Source of the DNA: Prorocentrum cordatum
Taxonomy: Eukaryota; Sar; Dinophyceae; Prorocentrales; Prorocentraceae
Reading direction: 5' to 3'
Assembly (NCBI GenBank): GCA_963575745.1
Contig: CAUYUJ010018717.1
Span: 102,501-165,133, forward strand
DNA: 62,633 bases
Below, piece by piece: positions 31,432 to 43,232 of this stretch (position 1 is the stretch's first letter; each line of letters begins with the position of its first letter). The translations under genes were made by a program, and so were the position numbers. Below the pieces are notes generated by a model, which was not told the origin of the DNA, did not search any database, and was given only the letters and a program-made list of their open reading frames with translations.

Positions 31432-32352
31432 CACCCCGCAATGGCGGGTAAGAGTGAGGGGGCGGGCGCGGGCGACGCGCCCGTGGGTGGGGTCGCGGGT
31501 GGGTCGCGGGCTCTCCACCTCCACCTGGAAGGAATTCAAAAACAGCCCGCCGCAGGCGCCGAAAATTTTGATTTGTACACTGAACGCGGTTTGGGTCGCG
31601 GGTGGGTCGCAGGTTCTCCACCTGGAACGACTGCAAAAGAAACCCGCCGCAGGCGCCGAAAATTTTGGGTGGGTCGCGGGGTGGGTCGCGGGTGGGTCGC
31701 GTGTGGGTCGCGGTGGGTCGCGGGTGGGTCGCGGGTGGGTCGCGGGTGGGTCGCCGGGTGGGTCGCGGGTGGGTCGCGGATGTGTCGCCGGGTGGGTCGC
31801 GGGTGGGCCGCCGGGGGGGTCTCGGGGTGGGTCGCGGGCGGATCTCGGGGTGGGTCGCGGGTGGGTCGCGGGCGGGTCGCGGGTGGGTCGCGGGGTCGCG
31901 GGTGGGTCGCGGGGTGGGTCGCGGGTGGGTCGCGGGTGGGTCGCGGGGTGGGTCGCGGGTGGGTCGCGGGGCGGGTCGCGGGTGGGACGACGACAACGAC
32001 AAACAACAAACGACAAACAACAAACAACAAACAACAAACAACAACGACAGCATCAACAACACCAACAACAACAACAGCAACAGCAACAAAACCAACAGCA
32101 ACAGCAGCAACAACAACAACCAACAACAACACCAACACCAACAACACCAACAACATCACCAACAACAACAACAACAGCAACAACAACAACAACAACATCA
32201 CCGACAACACCAACACCAACACCAACACCACCAACAACACCACCACCAACACCACCAACAACAACAACAATCCGCATCGCGGAATTCCACTTCAGCCACG
32301 CACCCAAGGACAGTGAATGACCGTTCGGTTCAGCCCCCTCACTCTGATATAT
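31432..32352 (-). mobile_element. Composite repeat R1, copy 2 (inverted)
   Basis: Inverted relative to copy 1. It starts with ACCCCGCAATGGCGGGTA, then the 13-bp terminal AGAGTGAGGGGGC (31451-31463). Two blocks with CAGCCCGCCGCAGGCGCCGA follow, then GGGTCGCGGGT units, then CAA-rich microsatellites (about 31993-32270), then the head CCGCATCGCGGAATTCCACT. It ends at GCCCCCTCACTCT (32333-32345) followed by GATAT. Order, termini and unique segments all agree with 7161-8455, while repeat numbers differ. No transposase. Confidence 0.85.
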
Positions 32353-32389
32353 ACACATGATACGGGAGAGCAAGCCCCATTCAAAGTCT

Positions 32390-33720
32390 TCTTGGGGCTA
32401 TAGGGATATGGGACTGTTGGGCGATATTGCGATTGGGCTATGGGGCTATAGGGCTATGGAGCTGTAGGGCTGTAGGGCCACAGGGCTATAGGTCTTTAGT
32501 GTTATAGCGCCATAGGGCTATAGGGCTGTAGGGCTATGGGGCTAAGGGGCTCTGGGGCTCTCGGGCTATAGGGCTATGAGTCTGTAGGGTTTTGTGGCTA
32601 CAGAGCTGTAGGACCACACGGTTATGGGGTTATTGGGGTCTAGGCATATAGAGCTGTAGGGCTATTGGGCCATAGGGCTATAGAGAAATAACACTAAAGG
32701 ACTACAAGGATGTAAGGCTATGGGGCTATAGGGCTATAGGGTCATAGGGCTATAGGGCTATAGGGCTATTGGGCTAATGGGATCTGGGGCCATCAGGCTA
32801 CTGGGCTATAGGGCTATGGGACTTTCGGGCTATAGGGCTACAGAGCTGTAGGGCTCGAGGGCTGTAGGGTTATACGGCTATAAGGCTATAGGGCTACAGA
32901 GCTATCGGGCTATGGGGCTTCAAGGCCATAAGGCTGTAGGTCTATAGGGCTATAGGGCTATATGTCTACTGGGCCATAGGGCTATGAAGCACCTGGGCAC
33001 CCGGGCACCCAGGCACCCAGGCGGGTTGCGGAAATCGGTGACACACCTTATCTAACCATATGAACCTTCTACGACCTGTAAAGATGAAACGTCCTGCTTG
33101 GGGCACCTACATGATACAGGAGAAAACATGTAATCAATGGGTTTTTAGTGCTATAGGGCTATTGGGCTGTGGGGCTATAGGGCTACGGAGCTGTAGGGCT
33201 GTAGGGCCACAGGGCTATAGGTCTATATGGCTATAGGGCCATAGGGCTGTAGGGCTCTGGGGCTATAGGGCTATATGGCCATAGGGCTATGCGTGTATAT
33301 GGCTATGGGGCTATAGGGCTGTAGGACCATAGGCCTATAGGGATATAGGCATATAGACCTAAAGGGCTATCGGGCTATAGGGCCATAGGGTTTTAGGGCT
33401 ATGAGGCTATAAAACTATAAGGCTATATCGCTACAGGGATATCGGGCTATATGGCTATAGGGCTATAGGGCTGTTGGGCGATGGGGCTATACAGCTATTG
33501 GGTTATAGGGCTATAGGGCTATGTGGCTATAGGGTTATAGCGCACTAGGTCTCTAGGGCGATAGGGCTATACGACTATAGGACTTTAAGGGCTATAGGGC
33601 TACAGGGCTATTGACCTGCTGGGCTATTGGGCTATAAAGCTACAGGGCTCTAAGGCTCTAGGGCTATGAGGCACCCGGGCGGGCCGCGGGAATCGGTAAC
33701 CATATGAATCCGCTAGGACC
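32390..33720 (+). repeat. GGGCTATA octamer satellite, two arrays with shared terminus
   Basis: Degenerate 8-bp units (GGGCTATA, GGGCTGTA, GGGCCATA) fill 32392-32990 and 33143-33665. Both arrays end in the same non-repeat block: GGCACCCGGGC or similar, GCGG(G)AATCGGT and AACCATATGAA (about 33000-33065 and 33670-33712). This points to duplication of a whole array-plus-terminus unit. It is not the dinoflagellate TTTAGGG telomere repeat. Confidence 0.88.
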
Positions 33721-34261
33721 CCTACAGAGGCACGCTCTGACTGGGGAATCTGTGCACGACTGCAGTGGCGTTTCGCGCCATGCACCTTGGTCCTTCGAGT
33801 TTCGCACGCGTGCGGCGTGCGTGCGCGTACACATGCCCGCGCGAATGTATGACTAGGTGGCTACATGTTATACGCGCGCACGTGCATGTACGCCATACAT
33901 ATATAGACATATAGGACCGTATGCCTACACATGTACGTGCATCTATGTATGTATGTATGTATGTATATATATATGTGTGTAAATACATACGCACGTGCGT
34001 GGGTATCTTGATGTACGTGCATCTTCTGTATGCAAGTGTGCATATATGCATATACCCGTGCTTGCCATGCATTCGTAGCATGTCTACTTGGGCAGATGTG
34101 CGTGTACACATATGCCTATATACAAGTACGCCGTCATGACCACAAAGGGGGGAGCCAGAAACGCAGTGAAGGGGTCGCGAATGCCAACAGACTTGGGTAG
34201 GAGACGGCATGGAGAACACGGCATAATGTGGAACAGCGACCTGGGCTTACCAATGGCCGCG
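33721..34261 (+). other. CATGTA/TGTATG-rich spacer
   Basis: 33830-34130 is a degenerate alternating purine-pyrimidine tract (GTATGTATGTATGTATATAT at about 33951-33972, ACGTGCAT motifs), a candidate for Z-DNA or slippage. No gene supported. Confidence 0.6.
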
Positions 34262-35420
34262 TCTCTGGGGCTATGGAAAGAGCCGTGTGAGGGCCTTGGG
34301 GGGCCTCGGGACCGTGTCGCAGCGGAGCTCGATTATCTTAACGCTGCAAATTGTTTTGCGCCGCCGCACGATCTTAGGAAGCCTCGGGTTCAGAGTGTTA
34401 ACGTCACGTGGACCTTATTGGAGCCTCCTGGAGCCTTTTGAGGGCCTCTGTGGGGCGTGGTGCAGTCCTGTTATGCCTGGACCCGTCTTGGCGCGCGTAT
34501 TGGCTCTGTTGGGCTGTCTTGGAGTCATGTTCGGGCTCCTGGCCCGTTTTGGGCTTGTCTTGGGAGCATTTTCGGGCGTGTTCGAACTGATGTAGGGTCC
34601 TTGCATGATCTTTTGGGACTCTTGGAGACCTCTTGGGGCTTCCTGAGGGCCTCTTGGGGCCCTCTTAGGGCCTCTTCGGGGCCTCTTGGGAACCTCCTGG
34701 GGCCTCCTGGGGCCCTGTCGGGACTGTCTGGGGGGCCCTCTTGGGCCAGTTTGGGGTCCTCTTGAGCTGGTTTGGGGCCTTCTTGGAGGTCCGTCGGGCC
34801 ATCTTATGGCTATCTTGGAGGCTTCGTGGGCCGTCTGGGAGCGTCGGGAAGCCGAAAAGAGGAGACCTCAAACATCCACTGCAAACTAATGAATTTTGCA
34901 TCGTGGGGCCCTCTTGGGAGTGCTCTGGGAGGCCTCTTGGGACGTTTTGGAGCGATCTCGAACTTCTGTGGGGTCCTTGCGGGATCTTTTGGGACTCTCG
35001 GGGACCTCTTGGGGCTTCCTGGGGGCCTCTTGGGGGCCACTTAGGGCCTCTTCGGGGCCTCTCTGGAACCTCCTGGGGCCCTGTCGGGACTGTCTAGGGG
35101 CCCTCTTGGGCCTGTTTGGGGCCCTCTTGGAAGTCCGTCGGGCCATCTTAGGGCGATCTTTGGGGCCTCGTGGGCCGTCTGGGAGCGTCGGGAAGCCTAA
35201 GGAAGCGCTCTAGGAGGCCTCTTACGACGTTTTGGAACGACCTTTGGGGGTATGACGGCTCCTTTGGGGTCGTCGTCGACTGTCTTGGGGCTCTCTGGGG
35301 TCGTTTCGGGAGCGCGCCGGGATGTCGCGGGCCCTCTGGGGCCGTCTTCGGGCTCTCGTAAGGTCCTCACAAGTCGTCTGCGAGGCTGCCCGAACGGCCC
35401 GGGGTGGGCCAAATTCGTTA
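34262..35420 (+). repeat. R2 minisatellite block 2
   Basis: GGGCCTCTTGGGG-type 12-15 bp units. It contains the conserved segment GAAGCCGAAAAGAGGAGACC ... AATGAATTTTGCATCGTGG. 34792-35156 is near-identical, over exactly 365 bp, to 38185-38549. Confidence 0.88.
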
Positions 35421-35628
35421 GATGGGGGGGGCGCTTTTTCCGGGGCCCCCAGCCTTATAACAAAATATGAATAAGAATATATGCACATGTGTGTGCACAT
35501 ATGAATGTATACACGCACGTCCGCCACGGTGCCGCTGGGCACGGAGCGGGCATGTCCTCAGGTCCATTGCCTCATCCCCTGAGCCTCAATCCTCGATCCT
35601 GAGGGTTCCTAGAAAGGGCCTAGACACT

Positions 35629-35870
35629 GAATTCACAAACCTCCTTGGGCTCGCTGCGTGCCCCCTGGGCCAAGGACCGCCTTCTTTCTCGCGTGACTTT
35701 CGGGCCCCAAGAGGCCCCCAAGACGATCCAAGAGGGCCAAGAGTCGCCGAACGATCGCTCCAAAACGCCCAAGATACCCCCAAGACGGCCCAAGAGGCCT
35801 CCACGACACTCCAAGACGCCTCCAAGAGGCCCCCCAAGAGGGTCCCAAGAAGCCAAAATCATTGATTCTC
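35629..35870 (+). repeat. R2-related module shared with 42087-42359
   Basis: It begins GAATTCACAAACCTCCTTGG, followed by CCGCCTTCTTTCTCGCGTGA, then R2-type CCCCAAGACGATCCAAGAGG units. 42087-42359 has the same start, order and end (AATCATTG(A/G)TTCTC). These are two copies of one larger mobile or segmental unit. Confidence 0.85.
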
Positions 35871-35882
35871 TATTGTTCCCAA

Positions 35883-37638
35883 CCATCCTGTGGTGTTGGG
35901 TCATCGTTTTGAAGACGGCCCCCGCGTTCCTCTTCTCCTCCTCTTCCCCCTCCTCCTCTCCACCGCCCGTATGCGTCCCCAAGGCCCCAGTGCCACCGCC
36001 CGCATGCGTCCCCCGCACCCAATGTGGCATGTTCACTCACCCACTACAGCGTTTCGTGGCCCCATAGGGAGCTCCACCGAAGCCCCCAGTGGGACCGCCC
36101 GCATGCGCCCCCCACGACCAATTTGGCATTTTCACACACCCGATGCAACGCTTCGTGGCCCCATAGGGAACTCCACCGAAGCCCCGCGTGGGACCGTCCG
36201 CATGCGTCCCGCACACCCAATTTGGCATTTCCACCCACCCAGCACAGCGTTCCGTGGCCCCATAAAGGGGGTTCCACCGAAGCCCCCGGTGTCACCGCCC
36301 GCATGCGCCCCCCACACCCAATTTGGCATTTTCACCCACCCACTACAGCGCTTCGTGACCCCATAGGGAGCTCCACCGACGCCTCCAGTGGGACCGCCCA
36401 CATGCGCCCCCCACATCGAATTTGGCATTTTCACCCACCCAGTAGAACGTTTCGTGGCCCAATATGCAGCCCCACCGAAGCCCCCAGTGGGACCGCCCGC
36501 ATGCGTCCCCCATGCCCAGTTTGGCATTGTCACCCACCCAGTACAACGTTTCGTGGCCCCATAGGGAGCTCCACCGGAGCTCCCAGTGGGACCGCCCGCG
36601 TGCGTCCCCCACACCCAATTTGGCATTTTCACCCACCCAATACAGCGCTTCGTGCTCCGTAGGGAGCTCCGCCGAACCCCCCAGTGGGAACGCCCGCATG
36701 CGTCCCCCACGCCTATTTTGGCATTATCATCCACCCAACACAACGCTTCGTGACCCCATAGGGAGCTCCACCGAAGCCCCCAGTGGGACCGCCCACGTGC
36801 GCCCCACATCCAATATGCAATTTCACCCACCCAGTACAGCGTTTCGGGGCCCAGTATGCAGCCCCACCGAAGCCCCCAGTGGGACCGCCCGCATGCGTCT
36901 CCCACACCCAACTTGGCATTGCCACCCACCCGGTACAACGCTTCGTGACCCCATAGGGAGCTCCACCGAAGCCCCCAGTGGGACCGTCCGCATGCGTCGC
37001 CCACACTCGATGTGGCATTGTCACCCACCCAATACAGGGCTCCGTGGCCCCATAAAGGGTGCTCCACCGAAGCCTCCAGTGGGACCGCCCGCATGCGTCC
37101 CCGACACCAAAGTTGGCATTTTCACCCACCCAGTACATGGCTTCGAGACCCCATAGGGAGCCCCACCGACGCCCCCAGTGGGGCCGGCAGTAGGGAGCTC
37201 CACCGACGCCTCCAGTGGGACCGCCCACATGCGCCCCCCACATCAAATTTGGCATTGTCACCCACCCAGTAGAGCGTTTCGTGGCCCAATATGCAGCCCC
37301 ACCGAAGCCTGCAGCAGGACCGCCCGCATGGGTCCCCCATACCCAATGTGGCATTTTCACCCACCCAGTACAGCGTTTCGTGGCCCCATAGGGAGCTCCA
37401 CCGAAGCCCCCATGGGACCGCCCGCATGCGTACCACACGCCTAATTTGGTATTTTCACCCACCCAGTGAAACGTTTCGTGACCTCATAGGGAGCTTCACC
37501 GACGGCCCCAATGCTACCGCCCGCATGCGTTCCCCCCCCGCCCAGCGCAGCGCTTCGTGGCCCCATAGGGAGCTTCACCGAAGAAGATATTCACAATTGC
37601 GGTTCCCACAACTTCATATGGTTGGGTCCTTCGCCAGG
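35883..37638 (+). mobile_element. Composite repeat R3, copy 2 (99-bp units)
   Basis: Same head as copy 1 (CCATCCTGTGGTGTTGGGTC, CGTTTTGAAGA). Then about 15 tandem units with landmarks at 36050, 36149, 36248, 36349, 36448 and 36547, so the period is 99 bp. Units carry GGCCCCATAGGGAGCTCCAC, CCCAGTGGGACCGCCCGCAT and CCCAATTTGGCATTTTCACC. The tail GAAGATATTCACAATTGCG ... ATGGTTGGGTCCTTCGCCAGG matches copy 1. Because 99 is divisible by three, ORFs of 150-320 aa stay open on both strands; I regard them as by-products. Confidence 0.9.
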
Positions 37639-37649
37639 ATTCTTTTTTT

Positions 37650-38549
37650 TGGGGGGAATTTTTGATTCTCGCCTATTCGACTTCCCGACGCTTCTAGACG
37701 GCCCTCGACGCCCCAAGATCGCACCAAGGCGGCCCAAGAGGGCCCCCAATACGGCCCAAGAGGCGCCCAAGACGCCCAAGAGACCCCAACGACGGTTCCA
37801 AGAAGGGGCCCACATGGGGAACCCGAACGGACATTTCGAGCCCTCGGCCCCGATGCGCCCCTGGGAGGCGCAAGAGGCCCCCAAGAGGCCCTCAAGAGGC
37901 CCCCAATATGCCTCCCAGGGCACTCCTCAGAGAGAGTCTTAGGGCCTCTTCGGGGCCTCTTGGGAGACTCCTGGGGCCTCTTGGGGCCCTGTCGGGGCTG
38001 CCTGGCACCGGTTTGGAAGCCTTCTTCGAGGTCTGTCGGGCCGTCTTAGTGCGATCTTGGGGGCCTCGTGGGCTGTTTTGGAGCGTCGGGAAGCCGAAAA
38101 AGGGAGACCTCAAACATCCCCTGCAAACTAACGGAAAATCAATACATGTTGCATCTCGGGGCCCTCTTGGGAGGCCTCTTGGGACGTCGGGCCATCTTAT
38201 GGCTATCTTGGAGGCTTCGTGGGCCGTCTGGGAGCGTCGGGAAGCCGAAAAGAGGAGACCTCAAACATCCACTGCAAACTAATGAATTTTGCATCGTGGG
38301 GCCCTCTTGGGAGTGCTCTGGGAGGCCTCTTGGGACGTTTTGGAGCGATCTCGAACTTCTGTGGGGTCCTTGCGGGATCTTTTGGGACTCTCGGGGACCT
38401 CTTGGGGCTTCCTGGGGGCCTCTTGGGGGCCTCTTAGGGCCTCTTCGGGGTCTCTTGGGAGCCTCCTGGGGCCCTGTCGGGACTGTCTGGGGGCCCTCTT
38501 GGGTTGGTTTGGGGCCCTCTTGGAGGTCTGTCGGGCCATCTTAGGGCGA
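37650..38549 (+). repeat. R2 minisatellite block 3
   Basis: It opens with TTCTCGCCTATTCGACTTCC (also at 42410-42426 with one change), then R2 units in one orientation. From about 37940 it switches to units in the other orientation, ending with the 365-bp segment (38185-38549) duplicated from 34792-35156. The orientation switch suggests two insertions back to back. Confidence 0.85.
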
Positions 38550-40400
38550 ACATATTTTCTTCAACTCAAGCATTGCGGCCCAATGCAGAGACGTTGACAG
38601 CGAGTCTCCAAAGCACAGAGTTGGCCCAACGCTGGTACGATTGCTCCATGCTCGGCTCAGGAGAGCGGCAGACTGAAAAACGAGCGCGCGAGCCAGGATC
38701 ACGGTCTGCTGAACGGGGTACTTCAAACAGGTGTTTCGCTGCTGGTAGCGTTCTGCGTGGGAGACGCAGCCTCCTGTGGACTTCGATCGCACTTCAACAG
38801 AAGGCAAGAGCAGGGGAACACAGACACCTAATCAGGCAGCCAGGGACCCTGCGCACATCCAAGTCGGGCCATTGCAGCACACCGTCCCTCCGAGAGCTGA
38901 CTCGCGACGAGGTCGATGAAGAACTGCGAACGATCCTTCACACATGGTCAAACAATTTTGGCAGAGATCGAAAGCAATGGTTTTACTAGAAACACCGAGA
39001 TACTAGCTGGCATGCGACTCAGGATTATAATCGCGATAGGTAGCTGCACGCGTTCGTCCAAGCAATTTCAAACGTCGCCTGGTCGAGTGAGACGCATCCA
39101 AAGCCCATGAAGAGAGAGAGTGAACGCCGATTCCATAGTTAACGGAGCCGCCGAAGTTACGCAGCGGCTCCCGTCGCAAACTGGCGAAGGCCCGAGGGAG
39201 GGGAGAATGAGGCACGACACGGGTGACGCGCACGACGCGCGTACGCCCAAGCGGATCCGAGCTCCACTCAGGCCGACGTTGGACGCGCCTTGACGGTGCA
39301 GCCGTCCGGCGCCAAACGCCTTGAAAATACAGCAGGAGCCCGATCACAAGAAACCTTCCACAAGAAACCCAACCCTGAGACCCCAGGACGTCCATTGATT
39401 TCTAGCGTGGGCAAGTCGCGCCTTCCACAGTAAAACCATCGAAACCCAAGAAACCCAGGGCACCCTGGAGGCAAGCAAGGTGTTTCTTGGCGTGGGCCCC
39501 CGCTGCACCTGCGAACGCCGCCCCTGTCCTCCTCAACAAGGGGCACTCGCCAATCGCGGAGTCGTCGCCGCGCGCGCCCAAGAGCGGCCGACGACGTTGG
39601 GATCTCCTGCCGTCTCAAGCCGCCCTCCAGACCAACATCCTCCTCCTCGGTACCCATCCAAGACCGCCCGCCAGTGCCTCGCCGCGCCTCGCACAACCTG
39701 CCCCGTGCAACGGCAAGGAAATCCGCGATTGAATCGCAACTAATTCTGCCTGCTGGGTGTGAAACTTGGCCGTCTGCGTTTGCCGCAGGATCGTCTCGGA
39801 AGAGCACGAGTGCACACCCTGTTTGCCCCTCGCTGGCGCTCTGGCATGTTACTCGGTTATTCAAAATTGCGTCTCCTGAGACGGGGCCGTGCTGGACAAC
39901 CACGGAGCTTAAACGATGTACGGTCAGAATTATGCTTCGAGCCCGCATGAACGCGGGAAAGCGACCGCATTACTTCGCAAAAGAGGCGTGAATTAATGCC
40001 GCAGAGCTCTTTGACGAGGACAGCACACAGACAATAATGCGTGCGACCTGAGTGAAAATTAAGCTTGAAAATCACCTGGAGCACAGGAGAGCGGAAACCG
40101 CCATAAAACATCATCATCACCAATCATCGACACTGGATTGCTTATCCCACGCTCGGATGGAAATCTGCTTTCTCATCTTCCCCATCATGGCTTGTTCCGC
40201 CCTCGACCCCCCTCGATACATTAGTGCTCAACCACTGCATCAACTTGAAACACATTCAAGATGTCGGAAAATACCATCTCCCAACATATGAGCCACAACT
40301 GCGGTGACTGACTCGACACTTGCTGTGGCCGAGCCTTCCAGAAAGGATTGGCTGGCGATTCCAGGCACGCGTGCCTCCCACACCCGCAACACCCAAACAC
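38550..40400 (+). other. Unique lower-GC stretch, no gene assigned
   Basis: About 1.85 kb of non-repetitive sequence. The plus frame ending near 38989 has a helical-looking end (LRELTRDEVDEELRTILHTW). A minus frame 39948-39268 of 226 aa is open, but its content is not convincing. 39351-39383 (CAAGAAACCCAACCCTGAGA) is shared with about 21545-21577. I cannot assign a gene. Confidence 0.4.
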
Positions 40401-40404
40401 ATCA

Positions 40405-41320
40405 CTCCTCGCTGTCCCTCGTCCTCCTCGAAGTCCGGCCTCGCGGCAGACGCGCTGGCCCAGGGGCCACTCCTGCGGCCTGCGCCTCCGGTCCGGAGGC
40501 TCGCTTCAGGCCCCGAGGATGGCCTCGTGCCAGAGGATCCCCGAGATCTTCGTCGTGCTCGGCTCCGCCCGGGGGTTGCACGCTATCCGGGCGGCCGTGT
40601 TGAGCAGGTCCACCCAGAGGCGGGCCGCGGCGATCTCTTCCCAGAGGTCGCCCGCCCCGGCTCGGAAGGCTGCCAGCGAGCGCAGCGTGGTGCGGTCCGC
40701 ACACCGAAACGTGTGCTGGAAGCCAGCGCCGCCCTCCGGCGAAGCGAAGACGCGGCCGACCTCGATGCTCTCGAGCGGCTGACTCGGCGCCTCCCTCCTG
40801 TGGGCCTCGCTCCTGTAGACGTGTAGGGCGGCTGGCTCGAGCACACACCACCGCCAGCACCAACAAAATCCCAATACACGCCGCTGCAGAGGGCCACAGA
40901 GAATCACCTGCCCAGACCCAGCGGCCTCCGCGGCCGTGCGCACGCGAGGAGGCGCCGCTGCCTCGCAGGGGCTCCGGTACATTCGTCGCCGCCAAGACTG
41001 GGGACCACCCTGCCTGCAGCTCGGCTGCACCCAGCCTGGCGCAGCGCCAGTCCTGGCCACTATCGCCGGGGCCTCGAGAGGCACGTTCTCCTTCGGGGCA
41101 CCTGCCTCTGGAGACGCCAGATCCCACCAACGTTCGCTGAGCCAGGTCTGCGGGGTGCCCACGGACGTGCTACCTGCACGGACCCAAACCGGCCGCTCGA
41201 AATTCGGGCCGCCCTGGCTGCTGCGGGTGTCGCACTCCCAGAGGTGGCGGGCCTGACCGTCATCTCTCTTGAGGAGGTCCTCTTTGGTTGGCCCAAAAGG
41301 GGGCCCAGCTGAAAGGGGGC
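40405..41320 (-). other. Possible host exon region
   Basis: GC-rich unique sequence with open minus-strand frames. One frame ending at 40506 reads FASPEGGAGFQHTFRCADRT, then DLWEEIAAARLWVDLLNTAA, which looks protein-like. The overlapping frame contains a hydrophobic stretch (AAACIGILLVLAVVCA). No domain can be named and no start or splice site chosen. Confidence 0.3.
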
Positions 41321-41324
41321 AGTG

Positions 41325-41490
41325 CAATAGATTTGGAGATTTTGTATTGCAGATGTATTGCGCCGGAGAGATGTATTGCATTGTATTGCAGCTGATGTAT
41401 TCCGCGCGATAACCCAGCAATGCATTCGCGCCCCAGATATGTATTGTACGCCCCGAATATATCGCAACCCGCGAAACTGTTGCACCAGAT
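41325..41490 (+). repeat. Degenerate TGTATTGCA-type repeats
   Basis: Repeats of TGTATTGC/TGCATTG about 15-25 bp apart. Similar TTGCACCGCGTAGATTGCA-type patches are at 49440-49560 and 60395-60540, suggesting a dispersed family. 41491-41995 beyond it is GC-rich with no supported gene. Confidence 0.6.
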
Positions 41491-41999
41491 CTATTGCACC
41501 AGCCCCTTGTAGCTAGACCCCTTTTGTCGGCGGTGGACAGACCTCCCTTTAGTAAACCTCCCCTTCATGAAAACGGCCTGGGACCGAAACCGACGGACCT
41601 GGACCCGCAAAAAGAACGGCCGTGACGCCCTCTCGCGAACCGAAAACGGCCAATTCACCAATCGACGTGTCAGGGTAGGAGGTTCACCAACCTCCGATTT
41701 GGGGTCAACCAGATCCTCGCTGGGAGGATGCACGCGACCACAGCCCGTAGATGACCTGTCTGTCCGTGACTGCGCCATCGCGGCCCCGCCTCCGCACCGC
41801 GGCCTCCTGGGGGGCCCGCGGCGAGCGGCCACCGCCCCGGCCGCCGCGGACCACCGCGAGAGGCGTGGCCGGGCGCCGCGCTGTCGGCTGGGGTACCTCG
41901 CCGACGGCCCGCGGGCCCGCGGCCTGGCGCAGGCCCTTGGGCCAAAGTGGTAGAGAAAGGGGGAGAGCCCAACCATCCCCCACAAACCGACGGAACATC

Positions 42000-42715
42000 G
42001 AGGAGCTTTGCCCCTCGGGGCCCTCTTGGGAGTGCTCTGGGAGGCCTCTTGGGACGTTCTGGAGCGATCTTTGGGGGTACGACCCCGAATTCACAAACCT
42101 CCTTGGGCTTGCTGCGTGCCCCATGGGCCTTGGACCGCCTTCTTTCTCGCGTGACTTTCGGGCCCAAAAGGGCCCCAAGACGGGCCAAGAGGGCCCCAAG
42201 AGGCCCCCAAGACGATCCAAGAGGGCCCAGGGTCGCCGAACGATCGCTCCAAGACGCCCAAGATGGCCCCAAGACGGCCCAAAAGGCCTCGAAGACACCC
42301 CAAGACGCCTCCAAGAGGCCTCCCCAGAGGGTCCCAATAATCAGAAATCATTGGTTCTCGTGTTTTTTGTGTTATATATATATATATATATATATATGTA
42401 TTGACGTTCTCGCCTATTCGATTTCCCGGCGCTTCCAGACGGCCCTAGACGCCCCAAGATCGCACCAAGACGGCCCAAGAGGGTCCCAAAACGGCCCAAG
42501 ACTCAAGACGACCCAAGAGGGGCCCAACGACGGCTCCAAGGGGGGGCCCAGATGGGGAACCCGAACGGACATTTGGGAGGCCCCAAGAAGCCCCCAAGAG
42601 GCCTCCCAGAGCACTCCCAAGAGGCCCCCAAGAGACAAACAAGAGGCCCCAAAACTGCCCTCACGAGGCCCCCGAGAGCACTCCGAAGAGGCCCCAATAA
42701 GCATCCCTGAGAACT
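42000..42715 (+). repeat. R2 minisatellite block 4, with (TA)n
   Basis: R2 units in both orientations, split by (TA)n at 42373-42398 and the conserved TTCTCGCCTATTCGATTTCC segment. 42087-42359 is the module also found at 35629-35870. Confidence 0.85.
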
Positions 42716-43039
42716 CTAACCCACAACACAGGCACGGTGGCGGGATGGGTCGAAGGCCAAAACGACACAGGCATATCTGTATTTCGACCTTCAAGTATTC
42801 CCCAATCGGTGCTTTCACTTAGGGGCTGCTGCCTCTGTTGTGGGGAACTTGCTGCCTCCCTCCCTGCCCCTCCTCTGCCCTCCTGCCCTCTCCCCTCCCT
42901 CCCTCCACAATTACTCAATATGTATACTACTCTCCCTCTTCCCCTGATGACGGTTTGAAAATATTAGCCCCCCACCCCGCGTACTATTTTTTACACACAA
43001 GATTCCCCAGAGTTGGGTTTTCGCCTGCATTTTTTCCCA

Positions 43040-43232
43040 AAATGCTGCTCTCGCTGAGGCGCCGGCCTCATTTTCGGGCCCCGCTCGTTCCGAATCGTGC
43101 TCCCGCTGCAGCGCTGGCCTCATTTCCGTGCTTCCGCTCGTTCCGAATCGTGCTCCCGCTGCAGCGCTGGCCTCATTTCCGCGCTTCCGCTCGTTCCGAC
43201 TCGTGCTCCCGCTGCAGCGCTGGCGTCATTTC
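43040..43232 (+). repeat. 54-bp tandem repeat, about 3.5 units
   Basis: Units share GTGCTCCCGCTGCAGCGCTG, GCCTCATTTCC and CCGCTCGTTCCGA. The period is about 51-54 bp. The following 100 bp is rich in GCCATGCCATGC-like motifs. 42716-43039 is unique and has no gene. Confidence 0.85.

Noticed and set aside
31432-31470. R1 terminus as a Helitron 3' end (hairpin near the end)
   Set aside because: No CTRR after the hairpin, no TC start at the other end, and a terminal inverted repeat is present.
32390-33665. GGGCTATA arrays as telomere or subtelomere repeats
   Set aside because: Dinoflagellate telomeres are TTTAGGG-like. These are degenerate 8-mers inside a contig, with a shared tail block.
36132-37094. 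320-aa minus-strand ORF with 33-residue repeats (WSSLWGHEAL)
   Set aside because: Open only because the R3 unit is 99 bp. Both strands are equally open and the ORF lies inside a composite repeat.
39268-39948. 226-aa minus-strand ORF in the unique region
   Set aside because: No recognisable motif, no leader relic, and overlapping plus-strand frames are equally open.
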